Origin: Thalassotalea euphylliae
Lineage (GTDB): Bacteria; Pseudomonadota; Gammaproteobacteria; Enterobacterales; Alteromonadaceae
Direction: 5' to 3'
NCBI RefSeq assembly: GCF_003390335.1
Contig: NZ_QUOU01000001.1
Location: 2,418,001 to 2,482,000, forward strand
DNA: 64,000 nucleotides
Shown: positions 17,719-26,608 of the stretch, one piece after another
Layout of the letters: each line of letters starts with the position of its first letter
Numbering within the stretch: position 1 is the first letter of the stretch
The notes under the pieces: model-generated
What the model was told of the DNA's origin: nothing
Seen by the model: only the letters and a program-made list of their open reading frames with translations
Database searches by the model: none
Translations under genes and position numbers: made by a program

Positions 17719-18567
17719 ATGAACATTTTAGAAAAGATCGCTAACGAACTAGACACCTTCAGCAAGTCTGAACGCAAAGTTGCTGAGGTAATATTAGCTT
17801 CGCCAAATACAGTTATACATGCGAGCATCGCCGCTCTAGCCAAGCAGGCTAATATTAGTGAACCAACAGTAAACCGGTTTTGTCGTCGTTTGGACACAAA
17901 AGGCTACCCTGACTTCAAATTGCATTTAGCACAAAGTCTTGCCAATGGTACCCCTTATGTAAATCGACACGTCGACGAAGATGATACCGCTGATGAATAT
18001 ACAGCCAAAATCTTTGAATCAACCATGGCCAGCTTAGAATTGGCGAGAAAAAGCTTAAATACAACCGCTGTGAATCGCGCAGTTGACCTACTGACACAAG
18101 CAAATAAAATCTCCTTTTTTGGCTTGGGCGCCTCTGCGGTGGTTGCACACGATGCACTGAACAAGTTTTTCCGCTTCAATGTTCCTGTGGTTTATTTCGA
18201 TGATGTGTTGATGCAACGCATGAGCGCCATTAATAGCCAGCAAGGTGACGTAGTCATTGTTATTTCTCACACCGGACGCACAAAAGCCCTGGTTGAAGTT
18301 GCGGCTCTTGCAAAAGAAAACGATGCAACGGTTATCGGTATTACCACCGACGGTTCGCCTTTGGCAAAAGAATGTAGCTTAGTGTTGTCTGTAGACGTTG
18401 CGGAAGATACTGATTTATATATGCCAATGTCTTCGCGTATCGCACAGTTAACGCTGATTGACATTTTAGCCACTGGCTTTACCCTGCGCCGTGGTAGCAA
18501 GTTTAGAGATAACCTCAAAAAAGTAAAAGACAGTCTGCGCAGTTCACGATTCGAGCGCAAAGAATAA
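17719..18567 (+). CDS. hexR: HexR, RpiR-family regulator of central carbon metabolism
   Basis: A 282-residue regulator. The N-terminal RpiR helix-turn-helix (about residues 1-75) contains IAALAKQANISEPTVNRFCRRL, and the C-terminal SIS sugar-phosphate domain (about 120-260) has SFFGLGASAVVAHDA and VIVISHTGRTKALVEVA. In Pseudomonas and Shewanella HexR binds KDPG and controls zwf, edd, gap and other genes. Here it is divergent from zwf, upstream of pyruvate kinase, and has matching boxes next to zwf, hexR and gapA. A terminator separates it from pyk. Confidence 0.95.
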   Translation: MNILEKIANELDTFSKSERKVAEVILASPNTVIHASIAALAKQANISEPTVNRFCRRLDTKGYPDFKLHLAQSLANGTPYVNRHVDEDDTADEYTAKIFESTMASLELARKSLNTTAVNRAVDLLTQANKISFFGLGASAVVAHDALNKFFRFNVPVVYFDDVLMQRMSAINSQQGDVVIVISHTGRTKALVEVAALAKENDATVIGITTDGSPLAKECSLVLSVDVAEDTDLYMPMSSRIAQLTLIDILATGFTLRRGSKFRDNLKKVKDSLRSSRFERKE

Positions 18568-18598
18568 AAAAATAGGCATACTTAGGTATGCCTTTTTT
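18566..18598 (+). terminator. Terminator between hexR and pyruvate kinase
   Basis: Stem GGCATAC/GTATGCC with TTAG loop, flanked by an A-run and TTTTTT. Confidence 0.88.
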
Positions 18599-18629
18599 AG
18601 TACCCACTTACACAGGATGAATCACAAAA

Positions 18630-20081
18630 ATGCCTAGAAGAACCAAAATTGTTGCAACCTTAGGGCCGGCAACAGACAACAGAGAAACGCTAAAACAGGT
18701 GCTTGCGGCAGGCGTAAATGTTGTACGCTTAAATTTTTCTCACGGCACCCCAGAAGATCACATCAATCGAGCCAAGATGGTTCGCGAACTCGCCGAGGAG
18801 CTAGGTATTTACGTCGGCATCTTAGGCGATCTGCAAGGGCCTAAAATTCGCGTTTCAACATTTAAAGATGGGCCGATTACATTAGCCGTTGGCGACCAAT
18901 TTGAATTAGATGCAGCGCTCCCCAAAGGTGAAGGTACCCAAGAAAAAGTCGGTATTGATTACAAAGCACTGCCCAATGACGTGTCGAGCGGCGATATTTT
19001 ATTGTTAGACGATGGCCGTGTGCAGCTAGAAGTATTGCGTACACAAGGTACATCAGTATTTACCCAAGTGGTTGTCGGTGGCCCATTGTCAAACAACAAA
19101 GGCATTAACCGCCAAGGCGGTGGTTTAACTGCACCAGCATTAACCGACAAAGATAAAGAAGACATCAAGTTAGCCGCTAAGTTAGACGCGGATTTTCTTG
19201 CCGTTTCGTTTCCACGTGATGCTGCCGATATGCGCGAAGCGCGTTTGCTGGCACAAGAAGCTGGCTGTAAAGCCCGTTTAGTGGCAAAAATCGAACGCGC
19301 AGAAGCCGTTAACGACGACAAAGTGCTAGACGACATTATTCTGGCTTCTGATGTGGTGATGGTTGCCCGTGGCGACTTAGGTGTTGAGATTGGTGATCCG
19401 GCATTAGTTGGCAAGCAAAAACACATTATCGCCCGCACCCGTCAGCTTAACCGTGTAGTGATCACAGCTACGCAAATGATGGAAACCATGATCAGCCAGC
19501 CCATGCCAACACGGGCAGAAGTTATGGATGTATCTAACGCCGTGCTTGATGGTACAGACGCCGTCATGCTTTCAGCCGAAACTGCCGCTGGTCAATACCC
19601 AGTAGAAACGGTAACAGCCATGGCAGCAGTATGTTTAGGCGCCGAGCAACATCGCTCAGTGAATATGTCACGACACCGCATTGAGCTGATGTTTTCTGAA
19701 ATTTCAGAGACCATCGCACTCTCAGCCATGTACGCCGCTAACCATTTAGAAGGTGTTAAAGCGATTATTGCGTTAACCGAATCAGGGCAAACGTCTAAAA
19801 TTATGTCGCGGATAACTTCTGGTTTGCCGATTTATTCACTTTCTCGTCATCACAAAACGTTGACGAAAACCGTGATTTATCGTGGTGTTTATCCGGTGCA
19901 ATTTGATTCAACACAAAGTACCGATCAATCACTGACCAACGATGTGCTTAAAGCTGTTATCAGCCAAGGTGACTTTAAAGAGAATGACAAGGTAATTTTC
20001 ACTCACGGTGATTCAATGGAAACTGTTGGTGCCTCTAACACCATGAAAATTTTGAAAGTAACTAAAGAATTACTCAAGTAA
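18630..20081 (+). CDS. pykA: Pyruvate kinase (PykA type)
   Basis: Converts phosphoenolpyruvate and ADP to pyruvate and ATP. The 483-residue protein begins MPRRTKIVATLGPATD, which is closer to PykA than PykF. Other landmarks are VVRLNFSHGTPEDH, the catalytic lysine region ARLVAKIERAEAV, MVARGDLGVEIG, and ITATQMMETMISQPMPTRAEVMDVSNAVLDG. The C-terminal allosteric domain is complete. It follows hexR after a terminator, so it probably has its own promoter; I found no HexR box immediately upstream. The position next to the Entner-Doudoroff block fits its use of that pathway's products. Confidence 0.96.
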   Translation: MPRRTKIVATLGPATDNRETLKQVLAAGVNVVRLNFSHGTPEDHINRAKMVRELAEELGIYVGILGDLQGPKIRVSTFKDGPITLAVGDQFELDAALPKGEGTQEKVGIDYKALPNDVSSGDILLLDDGRVQLEVLRTQGTSVFTQVVVGGPLSNNKGINRQGGGLTAPALTDKDKEDIKLAAKLDADFLAVSFPRDAADMREARLLAQEAGCKARLVAKIERAEAVNDDKVLDDIILASDVVMVARGDLGVEIGDPALVGKQKHIIARTRQLNRVVITATQMMETMISQPMPTRAEVMDVSNAVLDGTDAVMLSAETAAGQYPVETVTAMAAVCLGAEQHRSVNMSRHRIELMFSEISETIALSAMYAANHLEGVKAIIALTESGQTSKIMSRITSGLPIYSLSRHHKTLTKTVIYRGVYPVQFDSTQSTDQSLTNDVLKAVISQGDFKENDKVIFTHGDSMETVGASNTMKILKVTKELLK

Positions 20082-20143
20082 TTGATGACACCCAATCTGG
20101 CTGAAAGTCAGGCTGAAATAAACGTTACGCGAATCTAAATATC

Positions 20144-20186
20144 AAAATCAGCTAGTTTAGCACTTTACTTACTGGCTGATTTTTTC
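20144..20186 (+). terminator. Terminator after pyruvate kinase
   Basis: Arms AAAATCAGC and GCTGATTTTTT with an AT-rich loop of about 20 bases, partly closed by TAG/CTG. The large loop lowers certainty. Confidence 0.65.
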
Positions 20187-20211
20187 GTTCTAGGGAAGCT
20201 AAAACGAGGAC

Positions 20212-20511
20212 CTACAACCACTTCAAACCTTTGTAAGATTGAGTTTTTAGCGATGCTAATCGGCTTGCTAAACTGCCGCAATGCGCTTCCAGTTTATGCC
20301 CACCGGGTTCTAAAAAGTAAACTGAATGCCCTTCACTCCTGTTGTCTTTCCACTGGTTAATACACCAGTCTACCAAACGCTGATAAAAGCCCTGAAAATG
20401 CTCGGCCTCAAGATCAAATGCGATATGACTGTAGTCTTTACGCGCTTTTATCGGTCTTGGAGAATAAGTGTAATGTGGTTTATTCCTTTGCCAACTCTTT
20501 AAAGTCATCAA
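20212..20511 (-). pseudogene. N-terminally truncated FosA-like glyoxalase (VOC) gene
   Basis: The 99-residue product matches the C-terminal two thirds of FosA-type thiol transferases. YSHIAFDLEAEHF holds the second metal-ligand histidine, WKDNRSEGHSVYFLEPGGHKLEAH contains the potassium-loop serine region and the metal-ligand Glu, and ASRLASLKTQSYKGLKWL is the family C-terminus. The first ~40 residues, with the first metal-ligand histidine and beta-strand, are missing. Immediately upstream is the C-terminus of the DUF6279 lipoprotein gene, overlapped by about 32 bases. It looks like a deletion remnant: active metal binding is not possible within one chain. A short functional protein is a less likely alternative. 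Confidence 0.7.
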
Positions 20512-21349
20512 TATAGTCTTGAATACGGTTATTAAACCGCTTCTTTTGCTTGGCCGATAAGCTGTGCATCATATAGTAGAAGATATCAGTAAAGTTTCGA
20601 TTGTTCTGTGCTTGAATTGCAACATACGCTTCACTTTTTAGCTTGTCTGGCGCAGCAATCAGCTCAGCAAACATCTGCTCATATTTTTGGACAGATAAAT
20701 CTGGCGCAAGTGCCTCGCTAAAGGATTTGTGCCACGCTTTTCGATACGCTAACCAATCACTATATGTCGACTGAAAACCTTCACTCATCACACATAGTTG
20801 TGCTTTTTGCGCTTTAGTTAACTTACCTACCCATTTGCGAAACTGAGCTTGTTGCTCGATACATTCTTTTTTTACCCACTCGTCACGCGTTAAATTTTGA
20901 TGCTCAGCTTGGTACTCTTCTTGGTTTTCGCGATTGTTTTCAGCAATACCAGCTAGTAAATCTTGGCGTTGCTCCTCATCTAATAGCTGAGTCAACGCAA
21001 TCAGGTCTGGTTGTGCTTGCGCGCGCAGATTTTGCCAATGATCTCTCATGTGTTCGAGATGCGATTGAATTTGCTCGGGGGTAATCCCTTGGTTAATTTG
21101 CGTTTGCAGTGATTTAAGTTGATTGGCATAAGCAGTCAGCTGCGTTGCTCGGTGCCAGTCGTGTAATTGGCTAAACTTTTCATCGAATGCTTTCTGCTGC
21201 GTTTTGTTGAGTGACACATAGTCGTCGAGATACCAATCAACCCACCAATCTAGATTGTTGTATACGAACGTGAAGCTGCAACCCGTTAAAAATAACGCAC
21301 AAAAGATGACGGTTGCCCACTGTTTACCACGTTTGATGAAGCTCACCAT
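20480..21349 (-). CDS. DUF6279-like lipoprotein
   Basis: A predicted lipoprotein of 289 residues with signal peptide and lipobox ending in LFLTGCSF. The mature part starts YNNLDWWVDWYLDDYVSLNKTQQKAFDEKF, a typical DUF6279 start, and is almost entirely charged helices (several heptad-like stretches between residues 45 and 160). ATG 21349 is preferred because GAGGGG lies 8 bases upstream; GTG 21355 would be too close. The function is unknown. Its 3' end abuts the truncated FosA-like gene, so the junction of a deletion probably lies here. Confidence 0.8.
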   Translation of the reverse strand: MVSFIKRGKQWATVIFCALFLTGCSFTFVYNNLDWWVDWYLDDYVSLNKTQQKAFDEKFSQLHDWHRATQLTAYANQLKSLQTQINQGITPEQIQSHLEHMRDHWQNLRAQAQPDLIALTQLLDEEQRQDLLAGIAENNRENQEEYQAEHQNLTRDEWVKKECIEQQAQFRKWVGKLTKAQKAQLCVMSEGFQSTYSDWLAYRKAWHKSFSEALAPDLSVQKYEQMFAELIAAPDKLKSEAYVAIQAQNNRNFTDIFYYMMHSLSAKQKKRFNNRIQDYIDDFKELAKE

Positions 21350-21494
21350 TAACACAACCCCTCAGTATAAATTATTGATTTAACACAATCTGTGTTTAAG
21401 TTAACTGAAATAAACTACGATAGTCAGAATACAACGGATTGTAAATACGCGGTTATGTCAGTAAATATTTCAAAACGCTTGGGAGTGAATAACA

Positions 21495-22514
21495 ATGGCA
21501 ACACGTAATAAACCACTAAAGATTGGCCTGCTCACCAGCGGTGGCGATGCCCCCGGAATGAACGCCGCCATTCGCGCTATCACCTTAGCTGCCAAACACC
21601 ATAAGTTAATTTGCTATGGCTTCCACCACGGTTATAACGGATTAATCAATCAAGATTTCTGTATTTTACAACCTGATGACGTAACCAATATTATTCATCA
21701 GGGAGGTACTATTTTAAAAAGCGCGCGTTGCCCAGAAATGCTGAGCCCAACAGGTATTAAGCAAGCTGTTAGCTGTTTAATCAAAGAGAATATTGATGCC
21801 TTGATTGTGATTGGTGGCGATGGCTCTTTCAACGGTATGCTAGCCATACAGGAGTATTGGCAAGGTAAGTTAATTGGCCTACCGGGTACCATAGACAATG
21901 ATTTAGACGGTACCGAGTTTACGATTGGTTTTTACACCGCAATTAATACAGCAATTAATGCGATTGATAAAATCCGTGACACAGCGGATGCATTCGATCG
22001 TGTGTTCGTTGTCGAACTAATGGGGCGTCATAGTGGCCAGATTGCATTTAATGTTGGGGTCGCCTGTGCCGCAGAGCAAATAATTTCCTTTGAAAATTTC
22101 GATCCACTAGCGCAGGAAGCTAAATTAGCCAAGATAATTGCTGATATTGAACAACAAAAGCAAAACAAAGCACACAGTTATTTAATAGTACTTGCAGAGA
22201 ACCTTTGGCCCGGTGGCGCTCACGCACTAGGCGAAGCATTAAAGCAACAGGGTAATATCGATGTTGGTATTTGTGTGCTTGGTCATATTCAACGAGGTGG
22301 CTCACCCGTTGCTAAAGATAGAATATTAGCCACTAAACTTGGGGTCGCCGCAATTGAAGCGATTCTTTTAGAGAGATCCGGCATTATGATTGGTGAGTGC
22401 GAAAGCAAGATTACTTACACACCACTTACCAAAGCCATACAACACAAGAAAGTAGTTAACGATGACTTAATCAAGGTGTACGACAGTACGGCAAGCCATG
22501 CACGAGTTGATTAG
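21495..22514 (+). CDS. pfkA: ATP-dependent 6-phosphofructokinase
   Basis: Phosphorylates fructose 6-phosphate. The 339-residue PfkA-type protein has the N-terminal LTSGGDAPGMNAAIRA. GGDGSFNGM, with Gly after Asp, marks ATP rather than pyrophosphate use. The catalytic loop LPGTIDNDLDGT, MGRHSGQIA and LGHIQRGGSPVAKDR are all present. It starts with GGGAG nearby. The coexistence with a full Entner-Doudoroff operon means both glycolytic routes are encoded. It is monocistronic and convergent with the LytTR regulator gene. Confidence 0.92.
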   Translation: MATRNKPLKIGLLTSGGDAPGMNAAIRAITLAAKHHKLICYGFHHGYNGLINQDFCILQPDDVTNIIHQGGTILKSARCPEMLSPTGIKQAVSCLIKENIDALIVIGGDGSFNGMLAIQEYWQGKLIGLPGTIDNDLDGTEFTIGFYTAINTAINAIDKIRDTADAFDRVFVVELMGRHSGQIAFNVGVACAAEQIISFENFDPLAQEAKLAKIIADIEQQKQNKAHSYLIVLAENLWPGGAHALGEALKQQGNIDVGICVLGHIQRGGSPVAKDRILATKLGVAAIEAILLERSGIMIGECESKITYTPLTKAIQHKKVVNDDLIKVYDSTASHARVD

Positions 22515-22524
22515 TTTACTTAGT

Positions 22525-23349
22525 TTATTGCGTTACCGCTTGTTTTACTTTGTCTTTATAACTACGGCTAACTTTGAGTTCTTTACCACTATTCATCACT
22601 AAATAGTACTCGCCGTTAAGCTGGCTACAAAACTTCTGCACATAATTTTTATTGACTATGGTTGAACGGTGGCTGCGAATAAATATACGTGGATCAAGCA
22701 ACTCTTCTAATTGCTTCATGGTTTTGCGTAAGATGTGTGTGCCCTCCTCGGTATGCACACACATATAGTCGCCCGCCGCATCAATCCATGAAATAGTATT
22801 GACGGGGACTCGGCTTAATTCGCCGCCGTCCTTGATAGGCAATACGTCAGAATACTGCGAAAGTGACACTGTTTGCTTGTTAGCTAATTCTTCCAAAATT
22901 GTATTTTGATCGTTACCTGTGACATCGCTCACCAGTTTAACGAGCTTATTTTTGTGCTCTGCGTCAGTTTTGCTTTGCAAGTGTTCGCGAATGCGGTCCA
23001 TTGCTTGAGCTAGGCGCGCGTCATCAGCAGGCTTCATTAAGTAATCAACGGCATGTACGTCAAAGGCTTTAATCGCATATTGATCAAAGGCGGTAACGAA
23101 AACCACCATGGGCATAGATAAACCTTGCTCTATTAGTGCGTCTATGACTTCAAAGCCATTAATGCCGGGCATTTGAATATCGAGAAAAACGAGATCAGGG
23201 CGATGGGTCTTAATCGCCTCTATTGCTTCCCGGCCGTTACTACATTGTGCAACGATATTAATGTCATTATGGGCAGCTAAGCGAATGGCTAGACCTTTAC
23301 GTGCTAACGGCTCATCATCCACTATGATGGTAGACAGCGTGGCAGTCAT
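22525..23349 (-). CDS. LytTR-type response regulator
   Basis: A 274-residue regulator. The receiver domain (residues 5-120) has the acidic pair DD 11-12, phospho-acceptor Asp57 in LVFLDIQMPG and the switch lysine in DYLMKPADD. The LytTR DNA-binding domain is residues 165-270 (ISWIDAAGDYMCVHTEEG, FIRSHRSTIVNKNYV). It is located 12 bases after the histidine kinase gene and surely pairs with it. Such pairs in gammaproteobacteria (YehU/YehT, BtsSR) often sense peptides or pyruvate; the signal here is unknown. Confidence 0.92.
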   Translation of the reverse strand: MTATLSTIIVDDEPLARKGLAIRLAAHNDINIVAQCSNGREAIEAIKTHRPDLVFLDIQMPGINGFEVIDALIEQGLSMPMVVFVTAFDQYAIKAFDVHAVDYLMKPADDARLAQAMDRIREHLQSKTDAEHKNKLVKLVSDVTGNDQNTILEELANKQTVSLSQYSDVLPIKDGGELSRVPVNTISWIDAAGDYMCVHTEEGTHILRKTMKQLEELLDPRIFIRSHRSTIVNKNYVQKFCSQLNGEYYLVMNSGKELKVSRSYKDKVKQAVTQ

Positions 23350-23361
23350 ATTAACGTCCTA

Positions 23362-24435
23362 TTAATGTCCAAGTTCGTAGGGAATTCTGATATTTACTTT
23401 AACACCTGAAGGCTTGTTTGAGGATACTACCAGTGAAAAATTATCTTTATAAAGCGCTGCTAAACGCTCGCGAGTATTTGCTAAACCCACGCCGTTTTCA
23501 CGATGTAAATTGCCATTTTTGATCTCTGCACCAGGGCCATTATCGGCTAGCTCTACCAACAAATCATTGCCAAAGCGATTAACCGTGATAGCAATGGTAC
23601 CGCCCTCTTCTTTTACTGCTATCGCATATTTAATTGCGTTTTCCGCAAGTGGCTGTAACACCATACTCGGCACTAAGGCATTAGCGCAGTCATCGGCAAT
23701 ATTAGTATCGACTTGCAAACGCTCTTCAAACCTTACCTTTTCGATGTCTAAATAAAGCTGTAGCGCCTGTATTTCGTTAGTTAAAGTAACTCGCTTCATT
23801 GGGTCTTTATCCAATGAATAGCGCAAGAACTCGCTAAGTTTGGTGACCATACCGTTAGCGGTATCATTTTCTTTCACCAAGATTAACGTAGAAATGGCAT
23901 TAAGCGTATTGAACAAAAAGTGTGGGTTTAACTGGTAACGCAACATTTTTAACTGTGCTTGATGGGCAGCGGTATTCGCTTGTAATACATTTTGCTTTTC
24001 TTTTTGCAGCATCTGGTAGTACTTGATGCCAAAATACAAACAGCTCCAGCTCAGAATGATGTAGAACGACCAGACGCTCGATTTGGTGTAATACAACCAA
24101 AATTCAGGCTGCCAACCGTGCTTATAGATTTCCCAATAATTGATGTTTTTAATCACCTGCCAAATTACAGCAGTAACATAAGAGCTTAATATAACAACGG
24201 CAATAAGCTTTATCGGTGACAGGTTCCAAGCACGACGATAAACGTAGCGCAGCGGCACAGTAAGCATCCAACCAGCATAACTGTTCAAGAAGATAACGAT
24301 GACAAATAAATCACGTAAATCATGCAACAAAGAACCAAGGAACTGAACTAAGGCAAAGCCAAACCAGCCTGCAGTATGCAGCAGCCAGAAAAAGCGATTG
24401 CGGTTTTCAATAAGAGCTTTCCAGTTCACAAACAA
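23362..24435 (-). CDS. LytS/YehU-type sensor histidine kinase
   Basis: A 357-residue membrane kinase. About four hydrophobic segments (residues 15-145) form the sensor. Then come a short coiled coil (YYQMLQKEKQNVLQANTAAHQAQLK), the His_kinase domain with phospho-histidine in LRYQLNPHFLFNTLNAIS, and an HATPase_c domain with NAIKYA, DNGPGAE and GVGLANTRERLAAL. It is upstream of and paired with the LytTR regulator. No periplasmic sensor domain is evident, so the signal is probably sensed in the membrane. Confidence 0.92.
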   Translation of the reverse strand: MFVNWKALIENRNRFFWLLHTAGWFGFALVQFLGSLLHDLRDLFVIVIFLNSYAGWMLTVPLRYVYRRAWNLSPIKLIAVVILSSYVTAVIWQVIKNINYWEIYKHGWQPEFWLYYTKSSVWSFYIILSWSCLYFGIKYYQMLQKEKQNVLQANTAAHQAQLKMLRYQLNPHFLFNTLNAISTLILVKENDTANGMVTKLSEFLRYSLDKDPMKRVTLTNEIQALQLYLDIEKVRFEERLQVDTNIADDCANALVPSMVLQPLAENAIKYAIAVKEEGGTIAITVNRFGNDLLVELADNGPGAEIKNGNLHRENGVGLANTRERLAALYKDNFSLVVSSNKPSGVKVNIRIPYELGH

Positions 24436-24620
24436 CGACCAACACGGGTTAATAATCTAGTTACTGTAATTATGCGAAAATAGCTGTGAAGGCGCATTAC
24501 GGTTAATCGTAACTTTTGAGCACCCTGTCTCAATTCCGTCGTTATTTGGCCAGTTATTGAAGTTTCAGAGGTATGTAACATCCACTCTAGTCATGCCCGC
24601 ATGTTTAATTGATATAAAAC

Positions 24621-25796
24621 TTAACGCGAACCGAATGATTTATCGTGACTCAAGTAAGAATCTGTTGAATATACCATTTTGGCATACGCGAACTGGGCGC
24701 TAGCCTTAGCTAGATATACGTCTTGGGTAACTTTTTCATTTTTACACGAAGACTCTTCTGAAAACCACAACCCGTTGATTATACTTGAAATAAAAGCGTA
24801 ACACGTAACCACTTCGCACTGTAAATATCGATTGTTAATAGCATGATTTTGATAATTACGAATACAAAAATCGGTCAACGAAGGTGGCACACAATTAATC
24901 GCCATCAACATACCAAGATCATAGGCAAAGGGCGCGAGCGCGACAGACTCAAAATCAATTAAACACACTTGAGTGTCATCACTATCGCCATTTGATTGCG
25001 TGACTAAGATATTAGCGTAGTTGAGATCGCCGTGAATAACGCCCACACCAGATTCATCTATATGGGATTTGAATCCGTCTTGCATTTCAATTGCACATTT
25101 CATAGCTTGCTTAATGAGATGCTCGTGATCTTTCCAACCTTTTAGCGCGAGCTTTCCAATAGAATTGGCGAGTGACCGAATGACGGCGGGTAAATCAAGC
25201 TCTGTTAGCTCGGCTTTAACGGCTTCTATTCCCCCTATTGCTGGCAAGTTAGCTTGGCTATCACTTGCTGTGCTCTGAACAGCACTGCGAAACGTGGAAA
25301 AAGCATCGTGAAATTTAGCGAGTGCTGCTGTTGCTCGCTCAAGCTTTGCTTTTTCGCTTATTGGTAGTTGATCTAATAAGGGCGAGTCAATAAATTCAGA
25401 CACCAGCCAATGCTCATGGCAACAAACAACCTTTGGTGCTCGTAGTTGTTTTGCTGGCTGGTGCAGCGATTGAGTTGATAAAAATCTTTGCACCTGCATT
25501 TCACGATATGCAATTTTCTTATCACTAAAACGTTTAGCGACAAAGGTTTCGCTAGAACATTTTAGCCTTGAACTTCTGGCAGTGTTATTAGTGAGCTGGT
25601 GAGATGAACATTGCTCATCACGGGTTGTCCCATCATTGCTTTGACTATCATGGCCGTTATCCAGAATGACGATTTTAAAGACTTGCTGGCTATAACCCGT
25701 GTTGATCGCTTCGATAGTTAACTCTTTGCCAATAAAACAAGGTAGGTCACTAAGCTCTGCGACTAGCGTATTAATGTTCTCACCCTTAATTTGCAT
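24621..25796 (-). CDS. Phosphotransferase of the APH/choline kinase family, probable thiamine kinase
   Basis: Kinase-like protein of 391 residues. The ATP-binding start is INTGYSQQVFKI, the lysine is in FVAKRF, the catalytic loop is GVIHGDLNYANILV and the metal site is CLIDFESVALAPFAYDLGML. Between the first two lies an unusual polar insertion of about 35 residues (roughly 50-88), rich in Ser, Asp and Asn. It is the last gene of a putative riboswitch-led operon with a TonB receptor, a YkoF-like protein and a PnuC-type permease, which points to phosphorylation of imported thiamine. The thiamine substrate is inferred from context only; other small-molecule APH substrates are possible. Confidence 0.78.
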   Translation of the reverse strand: MQIKGENINTLVAELSDLPCFIGKELTIEAINTGYSQQVFKIVILDNGHDSQSNDGTTRDEQCSSHQLTNNTARSSRLKCSSETFVAKRFSDKKIAYREMQVQRFLSTQSLHQPAKQLRAPKVVCCHEHWLVSEFIDSPLLDQLPISEKAKLERATAALAKFHDAFSTFRSAVQSTASDSQANLPAIGGIEAVKAELTELDLPAVIRSLANSIGKLALKGWKDHEHLIKQAMKCAIEMQDGFKSHIDESGVGVIHGDLNYANILVTQSNGDSDDTQVCLIDFESVALAPFAYDLGMLMAINCVPPSLTDFCIRNYQNHAINNRYLQCEVVTCYAFISSIINGLWFSEESSCKNEKVTQDVYLAKASAQFAYAKMVYSTDSYLSHDKSFGSR

Positions 25797-25826
25797 AAAA
25801 AGCTCGCTTGCTAGAGTATGAATACT

Positions 25827-26582
25827 CTAGCCTCTTAGCTGTGCCTTCTTTGGGTTTTGATTAGCAAAAGCGCTTTTATCGCTCCTTACGCTGGTCTCAA
25901 TAGCACCATTTTCACTATGGCTTTGTGGGGTATGATTTTGTTGATTATGGTTTTCTGAGTTAACGCTTTGCTTGAGCTTTTCACGCCATGTGAAGTATCC
26001 GACGACAGCCACGACGACATAAACAACAAACAGCATTGCCGTTGGCGTTAACCCTTTCTCAATATAGATATATATCGACACTAGATCGATCACTATCCAG
26101 TACAACCAGTTTTCAAGTACTTTTTGCGTCACCAAGTAGGTGGCATAGACGGCAAATACCGTTGTTGCTGCGTCTACGTATGGGAAAGTTGTTGGCGTGT
26201 TATTCGCCATAAAGTAACCAACGGCAATTGAAGTAAGCGCAAGTACCAACAAGGCTTTACAATGCTTAATAAGTGGCTGTTGATGAATAATACTGTTAGT
26301 TTGCTCTTTGTTATCAGCAAGCGCATCACCATTTGCACCGACCCTACGCCAACAATAAAAACCATAAATCGCCATGGCAAAATAGTAAACTTGCAGTGCA
26401 CTATCCATCCACAAATACACATCATAAAATATAATGGTATATAAGAGCGTACTGATGAGTGCTGCTGGCCAACATAAAATATGCTCACGGGCGGCCAAAA
26501 TTACGTAAGCCATTGCGGTAATCACCGCGATGATTTCCAGAACAGCCATTTGGCTAAAATATTGGTAGGTCTCTTGCCACAT
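25827..26582 (-). CDS. PnuC-family permease, probable thiamine transporter (PnuT)
   Basis: A 251-residue inner-membrane protein of the PnuC family with about seven transmembrane segments and signature stretches LCWPAALISTLLYTIIFYDVYLWMDSALQVYYF and NWLYWIVIDLVSIYIYIEKGL. PnuC proteins take up nicotinamide riboside; the riboswitch-linked subgroup PnuT takes up thiamine. The operon context (TPP-riboswitch-like leader, TonB receptor, kinase) favours thiamine. The C-terminal ~45 residues are a polar tail rich in Asn and Gln, probably cytoplasmic. It lies 31 bases upstream of the kinase gene. Confidence 0.88.
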   Translation of the reverse strand: MWQETYQYFSQMAVLEIIAVITAMAYVILAAREHILCWPAALISTLLYTIIFYDVYLWMDSALQVYYFAMAIYGFYCWRRVGANGDALADNKEQTNSIIHQQPLIKHCKALLVLALTSIAVGYFMANNTPTTFPYVDAATTVFAVYATYLVTQKVLENWLYWIVIDLVSIYIYIEKGLTPTAMLFVVYVVVAVVGYFTWREKLKQSVNSENHNQQNHTPQSHSENGAIETSVRSDKSAFANQNPKKAQLRG

Positions 26583-26608
26583 TTACTTATTCTTGTCTTG
26601 AGTACTGG

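Noticed and set aside
18959..19438. 159-residue minus-strand open frame inside pyruvate kinase
   Set aside because: It is a frame shadow of a gene with all its catalytic motifs; its composition (Ser/Ala/Arg rich) is typical of antisense reading.
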